This document shows positions 17,529-25,543 of a stretch of 64,000 nt of DNA, one piece after another. The stretch comes from Tenacibaculum sp. 190524A02b (GTDB lineage Bacteria; Bacteroidota; Bacteroidia; Flavobacteriales; Flavobacteriaceae). Each line of letters opens with the position of its first letter. The first letter of the stretch is position 1. The translations under genes were made by a program, and so were the position numbers. The notes under the pieces are model-generated. The model was not told the DNA's origin. It was given only the letters and a program-made list of their open reading frames with translations, and made no database searches. The stretch is taken from contig NZ_OZ038525.1 of NCBI RefSeq assembly GCF_964036645.1, positions 3,600,001 through 3,664,000 of the forward strand, in the 5' to 3' direction.

Positions 17529-18518
17529 CTATTTTAACTTTTTTCTATATTTATTAGCGTTTTTAGAATCACCTAATCCATCATAACTTCTAATAAACTC
17601 ATTATAAAAATTAAGCTCCATAGTAGGATTATCTATTACAAAATCAATACCATTTTGTAAACTACTAATTGCTTTTTTATATTGTTTACTTTTGTTATTA
17701 GCTCTACCATTCATCAAATAAACTAATGGTTGTGCAGGAAAAAGAGAAATTCCTTGAACGCTGTAATCTAGTAATTTAGGGTTGTTTTCAGTATCTAACT
17801 TAGTAAGTAATTGTTTTAAGCTAGCAAATGTTTTGTTTTTATTAAACACGTTTTCTACATTACTATCAGAAGGTTTATTTACAATTTCTGTAGGTTCAGA
17901 TTTAATAGTAAAAAGCCTTTTTTTAGTACGTTTTAACCAAGGAGTTAATAATTTTGCCTTTTCCAATTTAGAAAGTAGTGCTTTAGCGCTAGCTTTATCA
18001 TTTTTTTGTAAATATAAATACACCAAGTATTGCTGTTTTTTAGGTCTGTTTTTAGCTATTTTTTTCTGAACTTTAATAGCTTCGTCAATTGCATTATTTT
18101 TTCTATGTACTTGAACTAAATGCTCTAAAACCCACAAATTATCGGGTTCTATACTAAGCGCTTTATTGGCGTACTCTACTGCCTCAACATAACGATGCAG
18201 TTTATGATAGTTTTTTGATAGCTCAAAAAACACTGCTTTGTTGTTGGGGGCAAGCTCATTACATGACTCTAAAGCATCTACAGCATTTTGATAGTTGTTA
18301 ATAGCTTTTTGAGTAATAGCCTTAAAAAAATGCTTTTGAAAATTAATATGATCTCGCTCATCATTACTAGCAGTTGCAGGAATGCTATCTTGTGCTAAAA
18401 TGTTACCAGATACTAAAAAACAACAAAAAACACATACAAGTTTGCATAACAAACCTATAAGTGTTTTTTTTAAATGTTTTTCAACGTTTTTTTTATGTAA
18501 GTTCTGTATAATCACCAA
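17529..18518 (-). CDS. TPR-repeat protein with signal peptide, non-ATG start
   Basis: About 330 residues. Signal sequence LLCKLVCVFCCFLVSGNILAQ is followed by TPR helices (AINNYQNAVDALESCNELAPNN in part, AVEYANKALSIEPDN, KAISSLQNGI). There is no ATG before or within the signal peptide; the only start candidates are TTG at 18518 and GTG at 18515, both overlapping the 3' end of the upstream nucleotidyltransferase gene, so initiation is probably by translational coupling. Periplasmic protein-protein interaction role; the partner may be DUF4292 or the EnvC-like protein. Confidence 0.8.
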   Translation of the reverse strand: MVIIQNLHKKNVEKHLKKTLIGLLCKLVCVFCCFLVSGNILAQDSIPATASNDERDHINFQKHFFKAITQKAINNYQNAVDALESCNELAPNNKAVFFELSKNYHKLHRYVEAVEYANKALSIEPDNLWVLEHLVQVHRKNNAIDEAIKVQKKIAKNRPKKQQYLVYLYLQKNDKASAKALLSKLEKAKLLTPWLKRTKKRLFTIKSEPTEIVNKPSDSNVENVFNKNKTFASLKQLLTKLDTENNPKLLDYSVQGISLFPAQPLVYLMNGRANNKSKQYKKAISSLQNGIDFVIDNPTMELNFYNEFIRSYDGLGDSKNANKYRKKLK

Positions 18519-19509
18519 TGCTTACAGATGTATAATTACCATTATATTTTGCATGATTACCAATCATGGCATTATCTAAATTAGCATTAGATATTTGCAC
18601 ATTGGTTTGAATTAATGAGTTTACAATAGTTGAATTTTCTACTACACTATTTTCACCTATTGAAACATAAGGGCCAATTTTAGTATCTTTCAACACCACA
18701 TTTTTACCAATATAACAAGGTTGGATAACCTCAGCATTTTCTAAAACAAGATCTTCAGAAATTAAATTGTTTCCTGCTTTCTCTTCAAAAGTTAGTACTT
18801 GCTTATTGGTATCAACTGTTGGATCTTTTTTACCACAATCCATCCAAGCATCTACTTTTCCAGGAACAAATTGAGCACCTTGTTGTTTTAAAGATTCAAG
18901 TACATTGGTAATTTGATATTCACCGTTTTCTTTTAAATCATTATCAATTAAATATTGAATCTCGCTTAAAAGTTTATCACCATCTTTAAAATAGTAAATA
19001 CCTATGATGGCTAAGTCAGACACAAATTCTTTTGGTTTTTCAACAAAATCTGTAATAACACCATTATTTAATTTTACAACACCAAAAGCACTTGGATCAT
19101 CAACTTGTTTAACCCAAATAGCTCCATCAGCATTTACATCAAGTGTAAAATCAGCTTTAAACAAAGTGTCTGCATAAGCAACAATGCAAGGACCACTTAA
19201 TGACTCTTTGGCACAGTATATTGCATGGGCAGTACCTAGAGCTTCTTCCTGAATATAAACACTTCCTTTTGCTCCTAAATTAGCAGCAATGTTTAAAAGT
19301 TCATTTTTGGTATTAGTAGGAAATCCTTTTGCAGCAGGTCCAATAATAAAAGCAATTTCTTCAATAGGTTGGTTAACCACGGAAGCAATATCTTCTACTA
19401 AACGCTGAACAATAGATTTACCTGCAATAACAGTCAATGGTTTTGGAATCGTTAATGTATGTGGGCGTAATCTAGACCCAATTCCAGCCATTGGAACAAT
19501 AATTTTCAT
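18493..19509 (-). CDS. Sugar-phosphate nucleotidyltransferase with left-handed beta-helix tail
   Basis: 338 residues from ATG at 19509 (an upstream in-frame extension to 19539 adds a non-conserved tail). N-terminal signature MAGIGSRLRPHTLTIPKPL is the nucleotide-binding loop of NDP-sugar pyrophosphorylases; IVAYADTLF carries the metal-binding Asp. C-terminal ~80 residues form hexapeptide repeats (IGKNVVLKDTKIGPYVSIG). Makes an NDP-sugar from sugar-1-phosphate and NTP. The specific sugar (glucose or similar) is not decided. Overlaps the TPR gene by ~26 bp. Confidence 0.88.
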   Translation of the reverse strand: MKIIVPMAGIGSRLRPHTLTIPKPLTVIAGKSIVQRLVEDIASVVNQPIEEIAFIIGPAAKGFPTNTKNELLNIAANLGAKGSVYIQEEALGTAHAIYCAKESLSGPCIVAYADTLFKADFTLDVNADGAIWVKQVDDPSAFGVVKLNNGVITDFVEKPKEFVSDLAIIGIYYFKDGDKLLSEIQYLIDNDLKENGEYQITNVLESLKQQGAQFVPGKVDAWMDCGKKDPTVDTNKQVLTFEEKAGNNLISEDLVLENAEVIQPCYIGKNVVLKDTKIGPYVSIGENSVVENSTIVNSLIQTNVQISNANLDNAMIGNHAKYNGNYTSVSIGDYTELT

Positions 19510-19560
19510 AAATTTCTTTTTAACGTTGCAATATACCACATAAATGCGTTGTGTACAAAG

Positions 19561-21219
19561 TTAAACACCTTTAGGTATTGCATTGATTAATGTTTTTGTA
19601 TATAATGTTTTTGGTGAATTATAAATGATATCAGCATCATCTATTTCTTCAATTTTACCTTTATTCATCACAATGAGTTGGTCAGACATATATTTTACCA
19701 CTGATAAATCATGAGAAATAAAAATATACGTAAAATTAAATGTTTGTTTTAATTCATTCAATAAATTAAGAACTTGTGCTTGAACAGATACATCCAAAGC
19801 AGATACAGATTCATCACAAATAATTAGTTTAGGTTGTAAAGCAATAGTTCTAGCTATTCCTATACGTTGGCGTTGACCACCAGAAAACTCATGTGGATAT
19901 CTATAAAAATGTTCGGGTTGTAAACCAACTTTTTGTAGAAGATCTAAAACATAAGTTTTTCGTTGATTTTTGGAATTTAAAATATGATGAACAGACATTA
20001 CTTCCATAATAGATTTTCCAACAGAAATTCTTGGATTTAAAGACGAAAAAGGATCTTGAAAAATAATTTGAATTTCTTTTCTAAGTTCTTTCAATTTAGA
20101 TCTTTTTATTTGTGTAATATCAATACCTTTATAAAAGATTTTACCACTAGTAGCTTTTTCTAGTTGTAAAATAGTACGACCTAAAGTAGTTTTACCGCAA
20201 CCACTTTCACCAACGAGCCCTAAAGTTTCTCCTTCATAAATTTTAAAAGAAACATTATTTATAGCGATAACTTTTTCAGAAGTTGAAAACCAAGAAGCTT
20301 TTTTAGTAAATTCTTTGGTTAGATCAAATACTTCTAATAAAGGTGTTTGGCTGTATATTTTTTGATGAAGCTGTTTACGTTCCTCATTAGTAAACTCAGT
20401 ATTGTCAATTGAATTATTAATAAAATCGTTAACTGTAGGTAATGTTTTAAGCCTTTTTTTTATGTTTGGTTTTGAGTTGATTAACGCTTTAGTATAATTT
20501 TCTTCAGGGGTTGTTAAAACTGTTTTGGCAGTTCCTTTTTCTATAATATTTCCTTTAAACATGACTATAACTTCATCAGCAATTTCAGAAACCAGTGCCA
20601 AATCATGAGTAATGAACAAAATACTCATTTCATTTTCTTTTTGAAGCTCTTTTAAAAGTAATATTATCTCTTTTTGAACCGTTACATCTAATGCAGTTGT
20701 AGGTTCATCAGCTATTAAAAGTTTGGGTTTACATGCAATTGCCATAGCAATCATAACCCGTTGCTTTTGACCACCACTAATTTCATGTGGGTATGAATTA
20801 TACAATTGTTCTGGTCTTGGTAATTTTACTTTTTTAAATAAATTAATTACTTCTTCTTTAATCTCTTTCTTAGAAAAATTAGTGTGTTGTTGTAAAATTT
20901 CTACTACTTGATAACCACAAGTTAATGTTGGGTTTAAAGAACTCATAGGTTCCTGAAAAATAATGGCAATATCTTTGCCTCTAATTTTTTGAAATTTTTG
21001 ATTACTAAAAGTTAGCAAATCTGTGCTCTTAAATATTATGGAACCAGAAGTTTCAGCTGAGTTAGGTAAAAGTCCCATAATAGCTAAAGAGGATATAGAT
21101 TTTCCACTACCGCTCTCTCCAACAAGACCTACTATTTGATTTTTTTTTATGGTAAAAGAAATATTATCTAATACTCTGTTTTTACCAAAACTTATGGATA
21201 AGTTTTTAACTTGAAGCAT
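19561..21219 (-). CDS. Fused double-ATPase component of an oligopeptide/dipeptide-type ABC transporter
   Basis: 552 residues with two complete ABC cassettes. First: Walker A GESGSGKS, signature ISGGQKQRVMIAMA, Walker B LLIADEPTTALD. Second: Walker A GESGCGKT, signature FSGGQRQRIGIART, Walker B LIICDESVSALD. This YejF-like tandem layout powers uptake of peptides or related solutes. No permease or binding-protein gene is in the window, so its partners are elsewhere. All catalytic motifs are intact. Confidence 0.92.
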   Translation of the reverse strand: MLQVKNLSISFGKNRVLDNISFTIKKNQIVGLVGESGSGKSISSLAIMGLLPNSAETSGSIIFKSTDLLTFSNQKFQKIRGKDIAIIFQEPMSSLNPTLTCGYQVVEILQQHTNFSKKEIKEEVINLFKKVKLPRPEQLYNSYPHEISGGQKQRVMIAMAIACKPKLLIADEPTTALDVTVQKEIILLLKELQKENEMSILFITHDLALVSEIADEVIVMFKGNIIEKGTAKTVLTTPEENYTKALINSKPNIKKRLKTLPTVNDFINNSIDNTEFTNEERKQLHQKIYSQTPLLEVFDLTKEFTKKASWFSTSEKVIAINNVSFKIYEGETLGLVGESGCGKTTLGRTILQLEKATSGKIFYKGIDITQIKRSKLKELRKEIQIIFQDPFSSLNPRISVGKSIMEVMSVHHILNSKNQRKTYVLDLLQKVGLQPEHFYRYPHEFSGGQRQRIGIARTIALQPKLIICDESVSALDVSVQAQVLNLLNELKQTFNFTYIFISHDLSVVKYMSDQLIVMNKGKIEEIDDADIIYNSPKTLYTKTLINAIPKGV

Positions 21220-21318
21220 TCACCAGTTTTTTGTAAAAATAGCTATTTACGAAAACTTTTTTTATTGAATTACAAAAAAAGTGGTTTTTTATTTTTTAAA
21301 TTTTTATTTAATAAAGTG

Positions 21319-21349
21319 TTGTTGTTTTGTTAAAAAAAAATTATATTTG
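21319..21349 (+). promoter_or_regulatory. Promoter of the first M43 protease gene
   Basis: TTG repeats at 21319-21324 and TATATTTG at 21342-21349 (spacers of 20 or 17 nt) fit the Bacteroidota promoter. It predicts a leader of ~80 nt before the ATG at 21436. Confidence 0.7.
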
Positions 21350-21435
21350 AATTGATTTGTTTAAAATAATGATAATTTGTTATTTTTATTTTAAAAAACA
21401 AGCCAAAAACCCAACATTAACCAAAAACCTTCAAA

Positions 21436-23661
21436 ATGAATCAAAAAATTACTATTGCACTTTTGTGCATGTTTTTTGTAGGGCTTACCTATGCCCAAAA
21501 AAAAAGAAATTGTCATGCAATGAACAATTTAGAGTATCGACAATCTAAAGACCCTTCTTTAAAATTACGAATGCAAAAAATTGAAGCTTTTACTCAGAAA
21601 AAAGTAAAAGAAATGAAAAAAGATCAAGGAAAAATAATTGGTGATATTATTAAAATTCCTGTAGTTGTCCATGTAATTTATAGTAATGCACAAGAAAATA
21701 TTAGTGTTGCTCAAATTCAGTCTCAGATTGATGTGATTAATGAGGATTTCCGTAGAACCAATTCGGATGCCGATAACAAATGGTCGCAAGCTGCTGATAC
21801 GCAAATAGAGTTTGCTTTAGCAACTGTTGACCCTAATGGAAATGCAACAACTGGTATTACTAGAAAATCTTCAACAAAAACATCTTGGGGAACTAACGAT
21901 GCTATGAAAAGTTCAGCACAAGGAGGAGTAGATCCATGGAATACTGCTGAATACCTTAATATGTGGGTATGTAATATTGGTGGTGGAATTTTAGGATATG
22001 CTCAATTTCCTGGAGGAAGTGCTGCTACAGATGGAGTTGTAATGGGACCACAATACTTTGGAAGTTCTGATAAAGGATCGGGTTTCTACTTATCTGCACC
22101 ATTTGATAAAGGTAGAACTACAACACATGAAATTGGTCATTATTTAAACTTACGTCACATTTGGGGTGATGGAGCATGTGGTCAAGATGATTTTGTTTCA
22201 GATACACCTGAGTCAGATGCTGCAAACTATGGTTGTGCAACTGGTCATACATCTTGTGGTTCTGAAGATATGGTTCAAAACTATATGGATTATTCGGATG
22301 ATAGTTGTATGAATTTGTATACACAAGGACAAAAAGCAAGAATGCGTGCTGTTTTAGCTGAAGGAGGAGTTCGTAGAAGTTTAGCTTTATCTGATAAGTT
22401 TGGAGGAGGAACTACGCCAACATGTGATGACGGAATCCAAAATGGAGACGAAACAGGAGTTGATTGTGGAGGATCTTGTGAGCCTTGTCAAACAACATGT
22501 ACTGATAATGAAGTGAACTTCTCATTAACATTTGATAATTATGCTTCTGAAACTTCTTGGTCAATTACAGATGCTTCTGGAAGTACGGTAGCTTCTGGTA
22601 ATGGATATGGAAGTTCAAATAATGGAACAACTTTGTCTGAGGATTTATGTTTGCCTGATGGTTGTTATACATTTACAATTAATGATTCTTATGGAGATGG
22701 TATCTGTTGTTCTTATGGAAGTGGTTCATATTCAATTACAAATTCAGGGAATACGTTAGCATCTGGAGGACAATTCCAAAGTACAGAAACTAAAAACTTT
22801 TGTGTAGGAAATGCTGCACCAACATGTGATGATGGAATTCAAAACGGTGATGAAACTGGAGTTGATTGTGGAGGATCATGTACACCTTGTGGAACAGGTG
22901 GATCAACTGTGTTATTCGAAGGTTCTTTTGAAACTGGATTTGAAGGATGGATAGACGGAGGAGGTGACTGCTTTAGATATTCTGGATCTCGTTCAAGTGA
23001 TGGAACTTATTCTATTCGTTTAAGAGACAACTCAGGTACAAGATCAGCAATGACTTCACCATCTTATGATTTAACTGGTTTTAACCAAGTAGAAGTATCA
23101 TTTGAATTCTATTCATATAGTATGGAAAATGGAGAAGACTTCTGGCTTCGTTTTTATAATGGATCAAGTTGGTCAACAGTAAAAACTTGGGCTAGAGGAA
23201 CTGATTTTAACAATAATTCATTTTATTCTGCAACGGTTACGTTAAATGCTTCTGATGTAAACTTTGCTAATAATTCTCAATTCAGATTCCAATGTGATGC
23301 TAGTGGAAATGCAGATCAAATTTATGTAGATAAAGTAAAGATTACTGGAACTGGTTCAGGAACTAGGTCTATGAATAATAATTCTTTAATAGTGTTAAGA
23401 ACATTAGATACAGCAAAAGAAGAGCTTCTGATGGAAGATGAATACAGTATTTATCCAAATCCGGTTCAAGGAAATACTCTATTTGTAAAAATGCGTTCTT
23501 CATTAAAAGCTACTTATGAAATTACCAATTTAATAGGACAAGTTATTCAAAAAGGTAAGCTTACAGAACAATTAAATGTAAGTAAATTAGATGCTGGTGT
23601 GTACTTGTTTAGAGTTAATGAAGGTGATGAAGAAATAGTTCAAAAGTTTGTTAAGAGATAA
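21436..23661 (+). CDS. Secreted M43-family zinc metalloprotease with T9SS sorting domain
   Basis: 741 residues. Signal peptide 1-20; propeptide; M43 (pappalysin/cytophagalysin) domain ~70-310 with the zinc site HEIGHYLNLRH (H231, E232, H235, H241) and a downstream Met-turn in NYMDYSDDSCM. Then two Cys-rich linkers of the form CDDGxxNGDETGxDCGG flanking a beta domain, a jelly-roll/MAM-like domain (~490-640, GWIDGGGDCFRYSG) and a T9SS type A domain (YPNPVQGN). Expected to degrade proteins outside the cell. Its start was set by the signal peptide. The C-terminal 70 residues are nearly identical to those of the next gene. Confidence 0.92.
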   Translation: MNQKITIALLCMFFVGLTYAQKKRNCHAMNNLEYRQSKDPSLKLRMQKIEAFTQKKVKEMKKDQGKIIGDIIKIPVVVHVIYSNAQENISVAQIQSQIDVINEDFRRTNSDADNKWSQAADTQIEFALATVDPNGNATTGITRKSSTKTSWGTNDAMKSSAQGGVDPWNTAEYLNMWVCNIGGGILGYAQFPGGSAATDGVVMGPQYFGSSDKGSGFYLSAPFDKGRTTTHEIGHYLNLRHIWGDGACGQDDFVSDTPESDAANYGCATGHTSCGSEDMVQNYMDYSDDSCMNLYTQGQKARMRAVLAEGGVRRSLALSDKFGGGTTPTCDDGIQNGDETGVDCGGSCEPCQTTCTDNEVNFSLTFDNYASETSWSITDASGSTVASGNGYGSSNNGTTLSEDLCLPDGCYTFTINDSYGDGICCSYGSGSYSITNSGNTLASGGQFQSTETKNFCVGNAAPTCDDGIQNGDETGVDCGGSCTPCGTGGSTVLFEGSFETGFEGWIDGGGDCFRYSGSRSSDGTYSIRLRDNSGTRSAMTSPSYDLTGFNQVEVSFEFYSYSMENGEDFWLRFYNGSSWSTVKTWARGTDFNNNSFYSATVTLNASDVNFANNSQFRFQCDASGNADQIYVDKVKITGTGSGTRSMNNNSLIVLRTLDTAKEELLMEDEYSIYPNPVQGNTLFVKMRSSLKATYEITNLIGQVIQKGKLTEQLNVSKLDAGVYLFRVNEGDEEIVQKFVKR

Positions 23662-23686
23662 AAAATATTAATAATTAAAAAGTATT

Positions 23687-23715
23687 AAAACCCAGCAATT
23701 TTGCTGGGTTTTTTT
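23687..23715 (+). terminator. Rho-independent terminator
   Basis: AAAACCCAGCAA (23687-23698) pairs with TTGCTGGGTTTT (23701-23712) with a 2-nt gap and T-run, 25 bp after the stop at 23661. Confidence 0.92.
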
Positions 23716-23770
23716 GTAAATTAAGGCTAACTACTTCACTTCTAATTTTTCTAACTAAACTTTAAAAAAT

Positions 23771-25165
23771 ATGAATAAACAATTATTACTTTTTTATGCA
23801 TGTTATTTTGTTACCCAATTTTTATATACACAAGAAGAATCAAAACCTACAAAACAAATTCTTTTTGAAGATTCATTTGAAAAAGGTTGGGAAGGATGGA
23901 TTGATGGAGGGAGTGCATGCCATCGATATTTTGGAGATAATTCAAGTGATGGTGATTATAGTATACGTTTAAGAGATAACTTAGGTAATGCTTCTTCTAC
24001 AGAATCTACCAATTATAATTTAAGAAGTTTTACTAAAGTAAATATATATTTTGACTTTTATACAGAGAGTATGAGTAAAGGTAGAGGGTTTTGGTTAAAA
24101 TATTATAATGGAAAAGAATGGACTATTTGTGAGTCATGGGAAATAGGTAAAGATTTTGTGAATGAAATGTTTTATTCAGTAAATATTGAGTTAAATTCAG
24201 AAGATTACAATTTTACAGAAAACTCGAAATTTAAATTTGAATGTAATGGTAAGTTTTATAGTGATAAAGTATATCTAGATAAAATTAAAATTGAAGCAAC
24301 AAGTGCAACATGTTACGATGGAGTAAAAAATGGTTTTGAAACAGGTATAGATTGTGGAGGAAATTGCTTGCCTTGCCAAGGTGAAAATACTGAATTAATT
24401 TTTAGAGACTCTTTTGAAAATGGTTGGGGAGGTTGGATAGATGGAGGGAAAACTTGCAGTAGATATTACGGTACAAGATCTAGTGATGGAGAGTATTCTA
24501 TTCGTTTAAGGGGAAGTAGAAATTATAAACATGAAGCTAAATTCACATCCCCTTATTTTGATTTAACTAACTATAATAAAGTCTTAATTGAATTTGATTA
24601 TTATATATATGGAATGAGCTTTTATATTAAATTTACTAAAGATTTTTTTCTAAGGTATTTTGATGGTATAGATTGGGTTATTGTTAAAAAATGGACGGTA
24701 GATAGAGATTTTAATAGTAGTCCATTAATACAAGGTATAGATAAAAGTGCTTTTTATAAAGCTACAGTTGTTATGGATGCTTCAGACTATAATTTCAGTG
24801 ACAAAGGAAGGTTTAGATTTGATTTTAACGGAAATCAATACTATACAGATATGATTTACCTTGATAAGGTAAGAATTAAAGGTTTTATTTCAAGTAGAAA
24901 ACTAAGTAATTTTGTTGCAAAATCACAAAAAGAAATAACAAGCAGGTTGTTAATTTATCCAAACCCTATAGAAGGAAATACTCTATTTTTAAAAATGTGT
25001 TCTTCATTAAAAGTTACTTATAAAATTACCAATTTAATAGGACAAGTTATTCAAAAAGGTAAGCTTACAGAACAACTAAATGTAAGTAAATTAGAAGCTG
25101 GTGTGTATTTGTTTAGAGTTAATGAAGGTGATGAAGAAATAGTTCAAAAGTTTGTTAAAAAATAG
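23771..25165 (+). CDS. Secreted jelly-roll domain protein with T9SS sorting domain
   Basis: 464 residues. Signal peptide (ends near residue 19), two copies of the jelly-roll/MAM-like domain seen in the preceding protease (GWEGWIDGG..C.RY and GWGGWIDGG..C.RY, each followed by SSDG.YSIRLR), separated by one Cys-rich linker (CYDGVKNGFETGIDCGG), and a T9SS domain almost identical to that of the 21436 protein. It lacks any protease domain. It looks like a partial duplication of the neighbour with the catalytic part lost; a binding or adhesin role is plausible. Confidence 0.85.
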   Translation: MNKQLLLFYACYFVTQFLYTQEESKPTKQILFEDSFEKGWEGWIDGGSACHRYFGDNSSDGDYSIRLRDNLGNASSTESTNYNLRSFTKVNIYFDFYTESMSKGRGFWLKYYNGKEWTICESWEIGKDFVNEMFYSVNIELNSEDYNFTENSKFKFECNGKFYSDKVYLDKIKIEATSATCYDGVKNGFETGIDCGGNCLPCQGENTELIFRDSFENGWGGWIDGGKTCSRYYGTRSSDGEYSIRLRGSRNYKHEAKFTSPYFDLTNYNKVLIEFDYYIYGMSFYIKFTKDFFLRYFDGIDWVIVKKWTVDRDFNSSPLIQGIDKSAFYKATVVMDASDYNFSDKGRFRFDFNGNQYYTDMIYLDKVRIKGFISSRKLSNFVAKSQKEITSRLLIYPNPIEGNTLFLKMCSSLKVTYKITNLIGQVIQKGKLTEQLNVSKLEAGVYLFRVNEGDEEIVQKFVKK

Positions 25166-25191
25166 ATAATAAAAAATAAGTTTTTATTAGA

Positions 25192-25222
25192 AAAAAGCCT
25201 GGTAATTTTTGTTAGGCTTTTT
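25192..25222 (+). terminator. Rho-independent terminator
   Basis: AAAAAGCCT (25192-25200) and AGGCTTTTT (25214-25222) form a 9-bp stem ending in a T-run. Confidence 0.85.
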
Positions 25223-25434
25223 GTTATTAATATTTGAAATCTTAACAAGATGTTAAAATTAATTAAAATGATATGTTTAGTTTAGTTAAAATGGTTTTTT
25301 GTTGTGTTTTTTTATGGAAAAGTAAGTGTTTTGGTTATTTGTTTAGGAATTTTTTAATAAAAAATATAGTTGTTAAACCTACTGAAACACTGGGAGTTTA
25401 GAAATGTTTTGATTTATGAATAATAAAAAATATT

Positions 25435-25463
25435 TTGATATTTGTATGATTTTGGTATATTTG
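25435..25463 (+). promoter_or_regulatory. Promoter of the second M43 protease gene
   Basis: TTG at 25435-25437, 18-nt spacer and TATATTTG at 25456-25463; leader of ~75 nt. Confidence 0.75.
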
Positions 25464-25543
25464 CCAAGATTTTTTCAATAAAAACCCAATTTTAATAAGA
25501 AAAAATCAACCCTTTGAAGAATTAATTATAAACCCTTCTACTA

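Larger units (their letters stand above)
25166..25543. other. Intergenic region with terminator and promoter only
   Basis: 378 bp, very AT rich. It holds the terminator at 25192-25222 and the promoter at 25435-25463; nothing else is recognisable. Confidence 0.65.

Noticed and set aside
23771..25165. Degraded M43 protease pseudogene
   Set aside because: The reading frame is intact with its own signal peptide and T9SS tail; it is a separate domain arrangement, not a broken copy.
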